From: Bacteroidota bacterium
GTDB taxonomy: Bacteria; Bacteroidota; Ignavibacteria; Palsa-1295
Assembly: GCA_030706745.1 (NCBI GenBank)
Contig: JAUZNX010000013.1
Location: 34,541-98,540, forward strand
Length of the DNA: 64,000 bases
Reading direction: 5' to 3'
Position numbers and translations under genes: made by a program. Of the stretch, positions 1 to 9,395 are shown one piece after another; the first letter of the stretch is position 1, and the number at the start of each line of letters is the position of its first letter. Below the pieces are notes generated by a model. That model saw nothing but the letters and a program-made list of their open reading frames with translations. It made no database searches and had not been told where the DNA came from.

Positions 1-735
1 TCCCAGGATCACGCTATCTCGAATACCAAGCCGCGTACTCAGCGCCCGAAGTGCCTCTGCGTCCAGCTCCCGATCGACAATTACGATCGCATTGTCGACA
101 TTCCCGCCTTTTATGAGCCCCTGCTCATAAAGCATTTCCACCTCATGGAGGAAGCAGAATGTCCGCGCTTTCGCAAATTCGGTCACAAATTCCCGCTCCA
201 GCGAGAAGAGGCCAGTGTGCTGACTCCCGAGAACCGGGTTATTATAGTCGATCATCACCGTTACGCGATAATCATCCGGCAGAGGCAGCGCGACGATTTC
301 TACTTGGGCTGCCTCATTACGAAATGAGACAGTCTCATCAACGACAAGATACTTTCGCGGCGCTGTTTGTTCCGTAAATCCTGCCCGAAGCAGGGCCTCG
401 ACGTAGGGCTCGGCACTCCCATCGCCGATCGGTGGCTCGTTCGCTGTCAGTTCAATTCGAATGTTGTCGATTTCCAGACCGACGACCGCCGCGAGAACGT
501 GTTCAACTGTATGGACGCTTGCGTTATTGTGCGTCAGCGTCGTCCCACGCGAAATATCGGAAACATAATCGACGAGTGCCGGAATCTCAGGTTTTCCGGG
601 CAGGTCGCTCCTCACAAAGCGGATGCCGTAGCCCTCCGGGGCCGGATGGAATTCGATCGAGCTGGTATTTCCGGTATGAAGCCCGATTCCTTCGAATTTG
701 GAGACGTGTGAAATTGTCCGTTCGTTAGCGCGCAT
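1..735 (-). CDS. lpxC: UDP-3-O-acyl-N-acetylglucosamine deacetylase, N-terminal part (gene runs off the window start)
   Basis: LpxC removes the acetyl group from UDP-3-O-acyl-GlcNAc, the committed step of lipid A synthesis, in the cytoplasm with a catalytic zinc. The reverse strand reads 245 codons from an ATG at 735 (protein start MRANERTISHVSKFEGIGLH) to the window edge without a stop. Visible LpxC signatures are GIGLHTG near the N-terminus, the zinc-histidine motif TVEHVLAA, and ARTFCFLHEVE followed by GGNVDNAIVI. The distal HxxxD zinc ligands lie outside the window. In this group LpxC is often fused to FabZ, which cannot be tested here. It diverges from the oxidoreductase at 833 with 97 bp between the starts, enough for back-to-back promoters. 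Confidence 0.93.
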   Translation of the reverse strand, partial: MRANERTISHVSKFEGIGLHTGNTSSIEFHPAPEGYGIRFVRSDLPGKPEIPALVDYVSDISRGTTLTHNNASVHTVEHVLAAVVGLEIDNIRIELTANEPPIGDGSAEPYVEALLRAGFTEQTAPRKYLVVDETVSFRNEAAQVEIVALPLPDDYRVTVMIDYNNPVLGSQHTGLFSLEREFVTEFAKARTFCFLHEVEMLYEQGLIKGGNVDNAIVIVDRELDAEALRALSTRLGIRDSVILG

Positions 736-832
736 TCCGTATAATGAGTGGATGGGTTGGCATCCCGGTGCAAAAACACCAGCAAAACGGAATAAGTCCT
801 ATGGCTCTCACAAAGTCCGTAATTTTGTTGAG

Positions 833-1816
833 ATGACCGATCATCCTATCACGCCTTCTATTGCAATTCTCGGCTGCGGCCTGATCGGTGAAACCCATGC
901 CCGTATTCTGGCCCAGTTGGGTTCGCCACCGACATTCTTTGTAGATAGCGATATTCAGCGGGCCAAACGGCTCGCCGAAGAATTCTCAGCACGGGCCTCG
1001 TCTGATCCAATCGATCCCATTCGGGACAACGCGATCGACGCAGTCTATATCTGCACCTACCATGATACCCACGCACCGCTGGCGATTGAAGCGGCTCGGC
1101 AAGGAAAGCAGATCTTTCTTGAGAAACCGATGGCTATTACGGCGAGTGATTGTCACGCGATTTTGGATGCGGTACAACGGCATCGTGTCAGATGCATGAG
1201 CGGCTTCAAACTGCATTACTACTCACTAGCACAGACTGCGAAACAACTGATTGGTCAACCGCTTGCGCTCAGTGCGCAAGTATTCGACCATCGCTGGCCC
1301 GACAAGAGCTGGGCGAACGATCCAGTGCGTGGCGGAGGAAATGTCCTTTCACAGGGTTGCCACGCCATTGAGTTGCTCTGCTATCTTGCTGGTTCGCGCC
1401 CGATCCGCATTTATGCCGAAGGTGGCAATCTCCATCATTCCACCCTTTATCTTGTTGATTCTATGGCAGCAACGCTAGCTTTCGAGAATGGCGCGATTGC
1501 GACTTTGCTCATCGGGGATTTGGGGGAGACGCCTCGCAATGGCAAGTTCTCATTTCAGGCAATGAACGGCTCGAAATCGGTACATCTCTATGATCGATTG
1601 ACCCGCCTTAGCTATTTCAATAGCGAATTTGAGGAAGTGTTCTCGGGCGATGAGGATGGATTCCTGAACGAGAACCGAGAATTTCTCGCCGCTTTGACCG
1701 AAGGGCGACAACCGGAGACGACCGAAATTGATGGCGCCCGCGCAACAATGATCCTCCTTGCCGGAATCGAGTCTCTTCGCACCCAAGAGCCCCAATCACT
1801 TGGAGGATTGCCATGA
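833..1816 (+). CDS. Gfo/Idh/MocA-family NAD(P)-dependent oxidoreductase
   Basis: A 327-aa enzyme of the family that oxidises or reduces sugars, inositols and related polyols with NAD(P). The Rossmann nucleotide-binding motif GCGLIGETH sits at residues 14-22 and the family's EKP motif (FLEKPMA, E97-K98-P99) follows the second half of the fold. The C-terminal half is the usual alpha/beta substrate domain. I chose the ATG at 833 because it puts the Rossmann motif at the normal distance; the frame stays open upstream to 698 but that extension has no family character. The stop overlaps the next start (ATGA at 1813), so it is translationally coupled to the VCBS-repeat gene. The substrate cannot be read from sequence. 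Confidence 0.9.
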   Translation: MTDHPITPSIAILGCGLIGETHARILAQLGSPPTFFVDSDIQRAKRLAEEFSARASSDPIDPIRDNAIDAVYICTYHDTHAPLAIEAARQGKQIFLEKPMAITASDCHAILDAVQRHRVRCMSGFKLHYYSLAQTAKQLIGQPLALSAQVFDHRWPDKSWANDPVRGGGNVLSQGCHAIELLCYLAGSRPIRIYAEGGNLHHSTLYLVDSMAATLAFENGAIATLLIGDLGETPRNGKFSFQAMNGSKSVHLYDRLTRLSYFNSEFEEVFSGDEDGFLNENREFLAALTEGRQPETTEIDGARATMILLAGIESLRTQEPQSLGGLP

Positions 1817-4533
1817 GTCCAAAACACAAGCCGGGCGAATGGCGGGACTATCGACGGGATGATACACGAAGCGGCCATCAGCCACTTGCGGGGCATCCAG
1901 GTGCGACGCTCAGCCCGCGCTGGTCCTATCGCCTTGGTGGCAGTTATCAAGAAATAGAGTTGATACCAGATGGCTCGGGAGATATGTTGCTGGCGGATGG
2001 CGGTGGAATCCAACGCATGGACCCGGGCGGAAACGAGCGATGGAAGACGAAACCGTTTGGTGCGCATTGGATCAGTGGTGTTTTCGATCTCGATGGGGAT
2101 GGACGTCTAGAGATAGTGACGACGAATGGGCACGAAGTCATTATCATCTCGGCTCTTGATGGCTCGTTCTTGTTCCGTCACTATATCGGTCCACCATTTT
2201 CGAATGGGACCTATGGGGGAATGTTTCAAATACATTCCTTCGCGAACTCAATTAGCAGAGGGGCAGATGGTGCGATGCAAATCATCATCCCGTGCTTCTC
2301 GCAGAAGGAAGTCTTAGTCTACGATTGCTCTGATGGTGCCGAGCGGACGCGTGTGCTGCATCGTCTTTGGATGGATGATAGTTACCATCCATCGATCGCC
2401 ATTGGCGATGTCAACGGAGATGGCGCGGATGAAATTGTGATTGCCAGAATTGGTGGCATATACGTCTTCGATCCTGCGAACGGGCAGTTAATTTCACAAA
2501 CGCAATGGACTTCTGACACTGAACGTCGGCGCAACTATGGACATTTTGAACTTTGCGATATCGATGGTGATGGCGCACTTGAAGCAGTGATCCTGAGTGA
2601 TATGGTATCGCGCCACGTTGCCGTTTTGGATAATGATGGCGCGGGTAACTTCCAGCCACTCTGGGATCGATTCATTGAACATATTTACCCTTCGGATTCC
2701 ACGGATCTCCGCTATACGTCGAACTCGATTCGCGATTTCGATGGAGATGGGAACCTTGAGATTGCGGTCAGTATATTCAATGAGCACCAAGATCTTCGTT
2801 GGCATACGGAGATCTTGCGAGCCAGGACAGGGGAGTGCATCTCGGATCTGCCGAATCAATACCTCCGAGGTGTGCAGGATGTTAACAATGATGGGTTCTA
2901 CGAACTGTGCTTGAGCCGTGAGGCAACAGTCAATCCACTCGCCAACTCTGAACTATCGGTCTACTCTGTCAAGAACGATAGTACGGTATGGAGTTTGGAA
3001 AATGCCTCCTTCGCTGAGCGGACCGTCCATCTTCAGCCGCACGCCTCGGAGTTCAAGCCCGATGTCTTCGCGTCGCAAGAAATCCAGCGAGGAAAGTTTT
3101 TGGAGCGAGAAGGAATCTTCCTGCAAACAGAATCTGGACTGTGTTTGCTAGATCGATCTCTTACGCTGCATACGATCGGATTCGAGTCCAGTATCCCGTA
3201 CCGCGTTGCCCATGTTGCGAACGATCGTGTGCTTATCACAACATCCAACGGAGATGTCACATCCATTACTCGTCATGGTATTGAGTATGTACGTTCTTGC
3301 GGATATCATCTGACTCCTGAAGCACATGCTGCTGCGAGACCTGGTAGTACCGCAACCGTATTTGAGAATGGTGAGGACCGCTATCTCGCCGTGCCAGACT
3401 TTGCGAATCGTATTCACATGCTCGTAGCGGATGGCAAGATGGTGCACAAAATCGAAGGCCACTCCAGGATTGGTTATGATGGCGTGTTTCATGCTGTGAG
3501 CATGATCGAGACAAAGGGAGGTCCGATGCTGGTGGTCGTTGATGATCGCGGATTAGATCACGCACGCCTTTCACTGTATTCCATGCATGGCGAGCGCGTT
3601 CGGTCCTTCGATTTTCCTGATCTGCCAGCCAGCATTATAGGTTCGCGTGTCGGTTGTTACGATTGGCTCGGATTCGAGCACTCGCGTGGCGAAGCACTAT
3701 TCGCAAGCTTTTATCGCTCGCGTTCCATGAACACCGAATGCTCGCTCGCGTTTTTGATCGCAACGGGCGAAGTTCTCTGGCGGAAAGACCGCATTGGAAT
3801 TGGCGAGTATGGACGTGGCGTGGGGCCATGGGGTACAGCCGCACTTCTCCTTAAGGATCGGCGATCCATCGCGGTATTCTGCGCAAAAGATTCGCTCTGC
3901 CGTCTTGATCTCGAAACCGGTGAATTGCTCAGCGTACCAAAGCTGCTTACGGACTACACTGCAGAGGTATTGAAATCGGAGCAATTGCTGAAAGCGCAGA
4001 ATCTCACGACCCAGTCCTCAATTGATGACCCGTTCACGGCGTATGGCTCGCCGACGCTTATTGGCGATGATCTGGTTATTTCAGGTGCATTTGGTGGGTT
4101 TGGAGTCATCCAAAAATCAAGTCAGGCTCGGTGGTGGAAACGAGCGCCGTTCGGTGATATTCTTTATCGACTCCCTGGCATTGGTGATGTTGATGGTGAT
4201 GGTCAACTCGAGTTTGCACAGGCCCATGGCGATGGATGCGTTCGCATCTATGATTACACGACTGGAGTGGAACGAACATGCGTGGATCTCCAAGCAACGG
4301 CTACCGACATTCTCACCGTTGACTTCGATGGCGATGGAAGGGAAGAATTTGTGTTTGGTACAAACGACGGCCGGCTGATCGCGGTCGGCTGGACCGGCAA
4401 TGAGATTGCGGTTAAGTCCGTTTATGATTCTGGCGTCGCGATGGGCTCGCCCATTGCTGCCGATCTCGATGGGGACGGGGCGTCCGAGATTTACGTCGTC
4501 TCCGCCGATGGTCTATTAACTTGTTTTGGATAA
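1813..4533 (+). CDS. FG-GAP/VCBS-like repeat protein without signal peptide
   Basis: A 906-aa protein with at least eight calcium-loop repeats of the DxDGDGxxEI type. They lie near residues 91, 198, 249, 307, 355, 792, 837 and 883, e.g. DLDGDGRLEIV, DVNGDGADEIV, DIDGDGALEAV. This is the FG-GAP/VCBS signature of integrin-like or PQQ-like beta-propellers, usually found on secreted proteins. Here the N-terminus (MSPKHKPGEWRDYRRDD) is charged with no hydrophobic core, and there is no T9SS sorting domain at the C-terminus, so it appears cytoplasmic or leaderless. The middle part (residues about 380-780) has no clear repeats. It lies between the oxidoreductase (ATGA overlap) and the amidase (next ATG 4 bp after its stop). 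Function unknown; a ligand-sensing or scaffold role for its two enzyme neighbours is only a guess. Confidence 0.85.
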   Translation: MSPKHKPGEWRDYRRDDTRSGHQPLAGHPGATLSPRWSYRLGGSYQEIELIPDGSGDMLLADGGGIQRMDPGGNERWKTKPFGAHWISGVFDLDGDGRLEIVTTNGHEVIIISALDGSFLFRHYIGPPFSNGTYGGMFQIHSFANSISRGADGAMQIIIPCFSQKEVLVYDCSDGAERTRVLHRLWMDDSYHPSIAIGDVNGDGADEIVIARIGGIYVFDPANGQLISQTQWTSDTERRRNYGHFELCDIDGDGALEAVILSDMVSRHVAVLDNDGAGNFQPLWDRFIEHIYPSDSTDLRYTSNSIRDFDGDGNLEIAVSIFNEHQDLRWHTEILRARTGECISDLPNQYLRGVQDVNNDGFYELCLSREATVNPLANSELSVYSVKNDSTVWSLENASFAERTVHLQPHASEFKPDVFASQEIQRGKFLEREGIFLQTESGLCLLDRSLTLHTIGFESSIPYRVAHVANDRVLITTSNGDVTSITRHGIEYVRSCGYHLTPEAHAAARPGSTATVFENGEDRYLAVPDFANRIHMLVADGKMVHKIEGHSRIGYDGVFHAVSMIETKGGPMLVVVDDRGLDHARLSLYSMHGERVRSFDFPDLPASIIGSRVGCYDWLGFEHSRGEALFASFYRSRSMNTECSLAFLIATGEVLWRKDRIGIGEYGRGVGPWGTAALLLKDRRSIAVFCAKDSLCRLDLETGELLSVPKLLTDYTAEVLKSEQLLKAQNLTTQSSIDDPFTAYGSPTLIGDDLVISGAFGGFGVIQKSSQARWWKRAPFGDILYRLPGIGDVDGDGQLEFAQAHGDGCVRIYDYTTGVERTCVDLQATATDILTVDFDGDGREEFVFGTNDGRLIAVGWTGNEIAVKSVYDSGVAMGSPIAADLDGDGASEIYVVSADGLLTCFG

Positions 4534-4537
4534 CGTG

Positions 4538-5425
4538 ATGCCAAAGGTACGTGTAGCGACAGTCTCATTTCTCATGGAGGATACTCCGCATACCGTCGAG
4601 ATGAATCTCGAACGGGCGCGCATGTACATTCGCGATGCGAGTGAACAAAAGGCGGACATTGTTTGCCTGCCGGAGACAGTGACAACTAATGGTTTGGCGA
4701 ATCCGATTGACTCGGCCAAATACTCCGATGCCTGGATGGATTATTTCGCGGATGCCGCAAAGAAGTATGGAATTGCAGTCATCGCTCCGTTCTTTGTGCG
4801 CGACATCACGGCGGTTTACAATCAGGCGACGGTATTCAATCGAGATGGTAGCTGTGTCGATCATTATCGAAAGCTTCAGCCGACCGGAATCGAAGCAAAG
4901 TCTGTCACACCGGGCTGGGAATTCCCTATTATCGATCTTGGCTTCGCGAAGATTACGGTCATGATTTGCATGGATATTTACTTCCCCGAGATCGCGCGAA
5001 TCTATGCTATGAAGGGCGCTGAGTTGTTGTTTTGGCCAACGACGACGCATGGCCCAACGCAAAGCGGTCTCGAAGCACAGTTGCGATCGCGGGCAATCGA
5101 CAACTCCATGTGGATTGTCGAATCGAACCTGGCGGGTCATCAGCCGTATGCGCCCTATGATGGTCGCTTCTATCCTGGCAATGCGCGTGTCATGGATTTC
5201 AATGGCGATATTATTGCGGAGACCGGTCGCCGCGCCGGACTTGCGGTCTGCGATATCGATCTCGATGAGCGCCGCACCACTTCGCAAGTCCTGCTCATCC
5301 ATGAACCAGACGATACGCGGGCCGATCTCGAATCGCTTGCCCGGATGGACCTCTATGCAAAGGAATACTCTGCGATTGCTGCGCGGCAGAATCGCTACTA
5401 TGACATGCTGCGACCGAAGCGCTAG
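4538..5425 (+). CDS. Carbon-nitrogen hydrolase (nitrilase superfamily amidase)
   Basis: A 295-aa cytoplasmic amidohydrolase. The complete Glu-Lys-Cys triad of the nitrilase superfamily is visible: E46 in CLPETVT, K112 in YRKLQPTGIE, and C144 in MICMDIYFPE. The length is typical. I start at the ATG at 4538 (MPKVRVATVSF); a TTG four codons earlier is also possible. It follows the VCBS-repeat gene after 4 bp and ends the three-gene unit. Its stop overlaps by 4 nt the stop of the small convergent gene on the other strand. Amide or carbamoyl substrates are likely; the specific branch (omega-amidase, N-carbamoylputrescine amidase or other) is not determined. Confidence 0.92.
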   Translation: MPKVRVATVSFLMEDTPHTVEMNLERARMYIRDASEQKADIVCLPETVTTNGLANPIDSAKYSDAWMDYFADAAKKYGIAVIAPFFVRDITAVYNQATVFNRDGSCVDHYRKLQPTGIEAKSVTPGWEFPIIDLGFAKITVMICMDIYFPEIARIYAMKGAELLFWPTTTHGPTQSGLEAQLRSRAIDNSMWIVESNLAGHQPYAPYDGRFYPGNARVMDFNGDIIAETGRRAGLAVCDIDLDERRTTSQVLLIHEPDDTRADLESLARMDLYAKEYSAIAARQNRYYDMLRPKR

Positions 5426-5586
5426 ACTCGCAATCGCGTCCAGGTCTGCTCGGCAAAAAGCAGCCCAATGCGAAGGGCGCCGAGCCGAATCGGGAAATTG
5501 AATAGATGCTGGGTGAGGTCAAAGCCCAGAAGGGCAAGGACCGCAACGAGCGCCCAGAGATGCCAGTGCTTTAGGATTTTTGCCAT
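5422..5586 (-). CDS. Small single-span membrane protein, 54 aa, unknown function
   Basis: A short reverse-strand frame starting at the ATG at 5586 reads MAKILKHWHLWALVAVLALL and continues to a TAG at 5422-5424. It has one hydrophobic segment (residues about 10-23, LWALVAVLALLGF), then an amphipathic tail with several arginines. It starts 8 bp after the stop of the phosphoesterase gene on the same strand, which suggests a shared transcript, and it converges on the amidase gene with 4 bp of overlap. The frame is clean and the protein looks like a real inner-membrane peptide, but no family is recognised. Confidence 0.5.
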   Translation of the reverse strand: MAKILKHWHLWALVAVLALLGFDLTQHLFNFPIRLGALRIGLLFAEQTWTRLRV

Positions 5587-5594
5587 ATCCCAAT

Positions 5595-6536
5595 CTATAC
5601 TGTCGCAATTACGCGAGCATTATCCTGTGGTGATTCTATTATGCTTTCTCGCTTCAACTTTGATACCGTTACGCGGGAGATACTTGGTGCGCGGACCCCG
5701 AGATCAATGAGGTGATATGCGAAACCATCCTCGCGGTTAGTCGGAGAGACTGCACCTGCGCTGTTGAGACAGATTAGTCCATTCCTGTCATACTGGCCAG
5801 TAAAATGCACATGTCCATGGAGCAGGAGATTGGCCCCGATCCGCTCGAACATTCCTAGCGCTCGTCGTTTACGGTGTAACTTCAATGTTTGGAGCTCGAT
5901 CGTCGAAGCCAATCCTGATGATGCCTGGCGACCCATTCGCACCAGGTCCCTGTGCCGGAACAAGTGATGGTGCATCAGAACGATCCGGTAGCGTGCCGTC
6001 CGCCACGCATGGAAGTTGCCAAGATGATCAATACTCTGTCGATGGCCCTTCACGATCTCCCCGTTTGAGCCGAAGGGATTCCCAATGACCGAGTGCTCTG
6101 CAACGGTGTTGAGCGCCATGAAGGCAACATGCTTCAGTCGTTTCACGAACGGATAGGCAAGCCCTCCAACTGTGATCGTGTCCGCGAACAACTCCGAAAA
6201 ATGCTCCTGAAAGATGGCGAGCCGTTCTCGCGTGTCACAGATACGGCAACGCTCTGGGAATGCGAGTACATCATCGGCGAGCTGGGGACCGCCATAGATG
6301 TCGTGGTTGCCAGGGACGATGGTGAGCTTGCTCGATCGCATGATACCCAGCATTTCGAAGAGTCGGCGTGTCGTCCTGAGATCGCGCGCATCGGCGTTAC
6401 TTGTCAGGTCGCCGGTAATGACGATGTGTTCCGCACCACGCCGGAGTGCGTCTTCGAGCGTTCTCCGCAATCGTGGCAAATGCTGCGGATGGTACTTCAG
6501 GTTAATGTGAGGATCGGAGAGGTGTGCAATTCGCAT
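5595..6536 (-). CDS. Calcineurin-like metallophosphoesterase
   Basis: A 313-aa metal-dependent phosphoesterase of the CpdA/Icc-like type. The five metal-ligand blocks appear in order: SDPHIN near the N-terminus, TGDLTSNAD, PGNHDIYGG, LMHHHLFRH, and HGHVHFTGQ. The start is taken at the ATG at 6536 (MRIAHLSDPHIN), where the first motif falls at the usual distance; an ATG three codons upstream (MLFMRIAH) is equally possible. The frame continues open for 79 more codons but that stretch is not conserved in style. It diverges from the M16 peptidase gene and precedes the 54-aa membrane protein. Substrate (cyclic nucleotide, UDP-sugar or other phosphodiester) is not predictable. Confidence 0.9.
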   Translation of the reverse strand: MRIAHLSDPHINLKYHPQHLPRLRRTLEDALRRGAEHIVITGDLTSNADARDLRTTRRLFEMLGIMRSSKLTIVPGNHDIYGGPQLADDVLAFPERCRICDTRERLAIFQEHFSELFADTITVGGLAYPFVKRLKHVAFMALNTVAEHSVIGNPFGSNGEIVKGHRQSIDHLGNFHAWRTARYRIVLMHHHLFRHRDLVRMGRQASSGLASTIELQTLKLHRKRRALGMFERIGANLLLHGHVHFTGQYDRNGLICLNSAGAVSPTNREDGFAYHLIDLGVRAPSISRVTVSKLKRESIIESPQDNARVIATV

Positions 6537-6546
6537 AAATAGCATT

Positions 6547-8064
6547 TTGTATTCAGCTAACGCAGGTGGTCTCGCACCCGTCGCACTGGCACGATATGGG
6601 ATCGTTGCCATTGTATTATCATATTGTTTAGAGAGTCGTTGCGAGCCATTCTCCGTATCTTTGCAGGTATTGAAACAGAAAAAGAAGCACCCAAGTCCTA
6701 AATTGCCTTCTGCTAAGGCCCGTGGCCGATTTGCTGCCAGACCGCGACGAATTGTTGCCGATAGCAAGCGCATTGCGCCAGAAGAAATCTCCCGCGTCGA
6801 TGTGCGGACAAAGACCTACATCAATGGCCTTCGCGTCGTCAGCGAGCGGGTCGAGGGCGCATCTTCTCTGTGTGTGGGTCTTTGGGTGCGAGCCGGCTCC
6901 CGTCACGAGAGCATTCGCCAGCATGGTATCGCACACTTTATCGAGCATGTCGTTTTCAAAGGCACCGCTGGCCGGACCATGCGCGAGATCATGCGTTCAA
7001 TCGAAGCCCGAGGCGGATACTTGAACGCTTTCACGACAAAGGAGCACACTTGCTTCTATACCTGGACGCGTACCTTGCATCTCGATGAGTCGGTCTCGGT
7101 GCTTTTCGATCTGGCACTGCGGCCAAAGTTCTCCGCCGAAGACATCGAGCGCGAAAAGTCGGTAATCATAGAAGAGATCAATGGCATCGAGGACGAGCCG
7201 GACGAGATGGTCTTCGATTTGTTCGAGGAAGAGATCTTTGGCCGACACGCGCTGGCACACCCGATTATCGGCACGCCCGAGAGCATTCAGCGCATGAATC
7301 GACAGACCCTCTCGGCGTTTCACCGCAAGCACTATCGCTCGCGCGATATTGTCATTGTTGCCAGCGGTTCACATGAGCATGATGCCCTCTTTGCAGCGAT
7401 CGATCGTGCAATAAAGCATGCGCCGAAACACGTTTCCAGGCGTCTACTCGAACCGTACAGGTTTCCACGACGGCCACAATCCGAGTTGCATGTACCAAGG
7501 GCATCCGGGCAGCAGGCCCATCTTATCCTGGGAAGACGCGCACCGGGAGTAAGGAGCGAGCGCCATCTTGCTATCAGCGCGCTCATTACATTGTTGGGAG
7601 TGGGCATGAGCAGCCGACTGAATTTACGCCTGCGCGAAGAACTGGGCCTGGCTTATGATTCCGTCGCATTTTACTCGCCATTTGAAGATGCTGGAGCCGT
7701 TGGACTCTATATCGCCACTGCGATCGAGAACCGTGAGCGCTCCCTCCGGGAAATGCGCCGCATTCTTCGCGGACTCACGACCAGACCAGTTTCGAACGCC
7801 GAACTTGACCGCGCAAAAGAGCAAATGATCGGCTCGGTGGTGCTGCCAATGGAATCGATCTCTAATCGCATGATGCGTGCCGCCCAGAACGAGCTCTATT
7901 TCGGAGAGTACTACTCCGTCGAGCATGACATCCAGAAGATTTCAAATCTGCCGCTCGAAAAGGTCCGTGACGAGGTGACGCGTCTATTTACCGACGAAGA
8001 CCGCTACACGCTCGTCTCGGTTGTGCCGGAAAAGGAAGAAGAGCAGGAAGAAGAGAAGGAATAG
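6547..8064 (+). CDS. M16 family zinc metallopeptidase (pitrilysin / processing-peptidase-like)
   Basis: Zinc peptidase of the M16B class. The inverted zinc motif HFIEH is at residues 130-134 of the longest frame (H130, E133, H134), followed by the distal glutamate region EKSVIIEEINGIEDEP. The second half has the inactive M16 lobe (SSRLNLRLREELGLAYDS). The C-terminus is very acidic (EKEEEQEEEKE). The start is unclear: there is no in-frame ATG before the active site, only TTG (6547, 6661, 6670, 6703) and GTG (6802). The GTG would give a 420-aa protein of standard family length beginning MRTKTYINGLRVVSE. The longest frame begins only 10 bp from the divergent phosphoesterase start, which leaves no promoter room, so a downstream start is more likely. 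Confidence 0.9.
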   Translation: MYSANAGGLAPVALARYGIVAIVLSYCLESRCEPFSVSLQVLKQKKKHPSPKLPSAKARGRFAARPRRIVADSKRIAPEEISRVDVRTKTYINGLRVVSERVEGASSLCVGLWVRAGSRHESIRQHGIAHFIEHVVFKGTAGRTMREIMRSIEARGGYLNAFTTKEHTCFYTWTRTLHLDESVSVLFDLALRPKFSAEDIEREKSVIIEEINGIEDEPDEMVFDLFEEEIFGRHALAHPIIGTPESIQRMNRQTLSAFHRKHYRSRDIVIVASGSHEHDALFAAIDRAIKHAPKHVSRRLLEPYRFPRRPQSELHVPRASGQQAHLILGRRAPGVRSERHLAISALITLLGVGMSSRLNLRLREELGLAYDSVAFYSPFEDAGAVGLYIATAIENRERSLREMRRILRGLTTRPVSNAELDRAKEQMIGSVVLPMESISNRMMRAAQNELYFGEYYSVEHDIQKISNLPLEKVRDEVTRLFTDEDRYTLVSVVPEKEEEQEEEKE

Positions 8065-8203
8065 CCTTAGGAACATTATCTGGCCGAACTTGTCTCAAAT
8101 TATGACCGGTTCGCGTGGATGAAAGTGCTTCCGACCTTGTTTATGCGCGCGCTCAAAGCAACCTTCCGTGCGGAGAGTCCATAATCATCGTAAATTTGCA
8201 CGC

Positions 8204-9319
8204 ATGAAAATAGGAGTACCGAAGGAAATCAAAGTAAACGAGAACCGCGTACCCCTCACGCCAAGCGGCGCAGAGATTCTCGTTGCCAATGGCCACACGG
8301 TGTTTGTTGAGACAAATGCGGGTGTCGGCTCAGGATTTAAGAACCAGGATTACATTGCAGCCGGCGCGAAAATCTTGCAGACCGCAAAGGAGGTCTTCGA
8401 CACGGCGGATATGGTCATGAAGGTGAAGGAGCCGATCAAGCAAGAATACGATCTTATTCGCAAAGGCCAGCTCCTCTTTACCTATTTCCATTTCGCTGCG
8501 AGCCGTGAGTTGACGGACGCGATCCTGAAGACGAAGTCGATCGCCATCGCGTACGAGACGGTGCAGCGCGCGGATCACTCGCTGCCTCTACTGATTCCGA
8601 TGTCGGAAGTCGCGGGCCGGATGGCGCCGCAAGAAGGTGCAAAATATTTGGAGAAGACGATGGGCGGCCGTGGTGTCCTGCTGGCCGGAGTGCCAGGCAC
8701 CGATCCGGGCGAAGTTGTCGTGCTGGGAGGCGGCGTTGTCGGGACAAGTGCGGCGAAGATCGCGGCAGGTCTTGGTGCGCATGTGACCATCCTCGATTCG
8801 AATCTCTACCGGCTTCGATATCTCGATGACGTGATGCCGAAGAACGTGACAACGCTCATGTCCAATCCGTACAACATTCGCAAGCTCATCAAGCACGCCG
8901 ATCTTGTGATCGGCGCGGTGTTGATTCCGGGTGCCAAAGCTCCGCGTCTCGTGACCAAAGAGATGCTGAAAGACATGAAGGAAGGATCGGTAATCGTCGA
9001 TGTATCGGTCGATCAGGGCGGATGCATCGAGACCTGCAAGCCCACGACTCACGAGAACCCGACGTTTGTTGTCGATGGCGTTGTGCATTACTGCGTGGCA
9101 AATATGCCGGGTGCAGTGCCGATGACTTCAACGATTGCGCTGACGAACGCGACATTGCCCTATGCGGTCCAACTCGCGAATCAGGGCTATGAAAAGGCGA
9201 TATCGAACAATAAGGAATTGCGACTCGGACTCAACGTGATTGACGGCACCGTCGTCTATGAAGGAGTCGCCGAGGCATTTGGAATGAAGTGGGAAGACTC
9301 ACATAAGTATATTAAGTAA
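8204..9319 (+). CDS. ald: Alanine dehydrogenase
   Basis: A 371-aa enzyme that interconverts L-alanine and pyruvate plus ammonia with NAD. The catalytic residues fall at the canonical numbers: K75 (KVKEP), H96 (YFHFAAS) and D270 (VSVDQGG). The NAD-binding motif [15 protein letters not shown] lies in the middle, and the N-terminus [16 protein letters not shown] is diagnostic. ATG at 8204 is chosen over an upstream start at 8168 because it matches the family N-terminus. It precedes nuoG by 76 bp holding a short repeat. Very secure. Confidence 0.97.
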   Translation: MKIGVPKEIKVNENRVPLTPSGAEILVANGHTVFVETNAGVGSGFKNQDYIAAGAKILQTAKEVFDTADMVMKVKEPIKQEYDLIRKGQLLFTYFHFAASRELTDAILKTKSIAIAYETVQRADHSLPLLIPMSEVAGRMAPQEGAKYLEKTMGGRGVLLAGVPGTDPGEVVVLGGGVVGTSAAKIAAGLGAHVTILDSNLYRLRYLDDVMPKNVTTLMSNPYNIRKLIKHADLVIGAVLIPGAKAPRLVTKEMLKDMKEGSVIVDVSVDQGGCIETCKPTTHENPTFVVDGVVHYCVANMPGAVPMTSTIALTNATLPYAVQLANQGYEKAISNNKELRLGLNVIDGTVVYEGVAEAFGMKWEDSHKYIK

Positions 9320-9364
9320 CGAGTGATGCGTAACGAGTAACGAGTTTTCGTCAAGCCCTCGTTA
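9317..9364. repeat. TAACGAG direct repeats with a terminal inverted copy
   Basis: The heptamer TAACGAG occurs at 9317, 9331 and 9338, the first copy containing the ald stop codon. Its reverse complement CTCGTTA lies at 9358-9364, so the last two elements can form a 7-bp stem with a 13-nt loop. There is no U-tract, so it is not a clear terminator. It resembles the short AT/CG-mixed repeats found in frame elsewhere in this window. Confidence 0.6.
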
Positions 9365-9395
9365 TTTGATACCAACAACTCATTCACTGCGAAGC

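Noticed and set aside
4565..5302. 245-codon reverse open frame opposite the amidase gene
   Set aside because: Fully opposite the nitrilase with intact E-K-C triad; the translation is rich in R/I/H with no motif, as expected for an antisense shadow.
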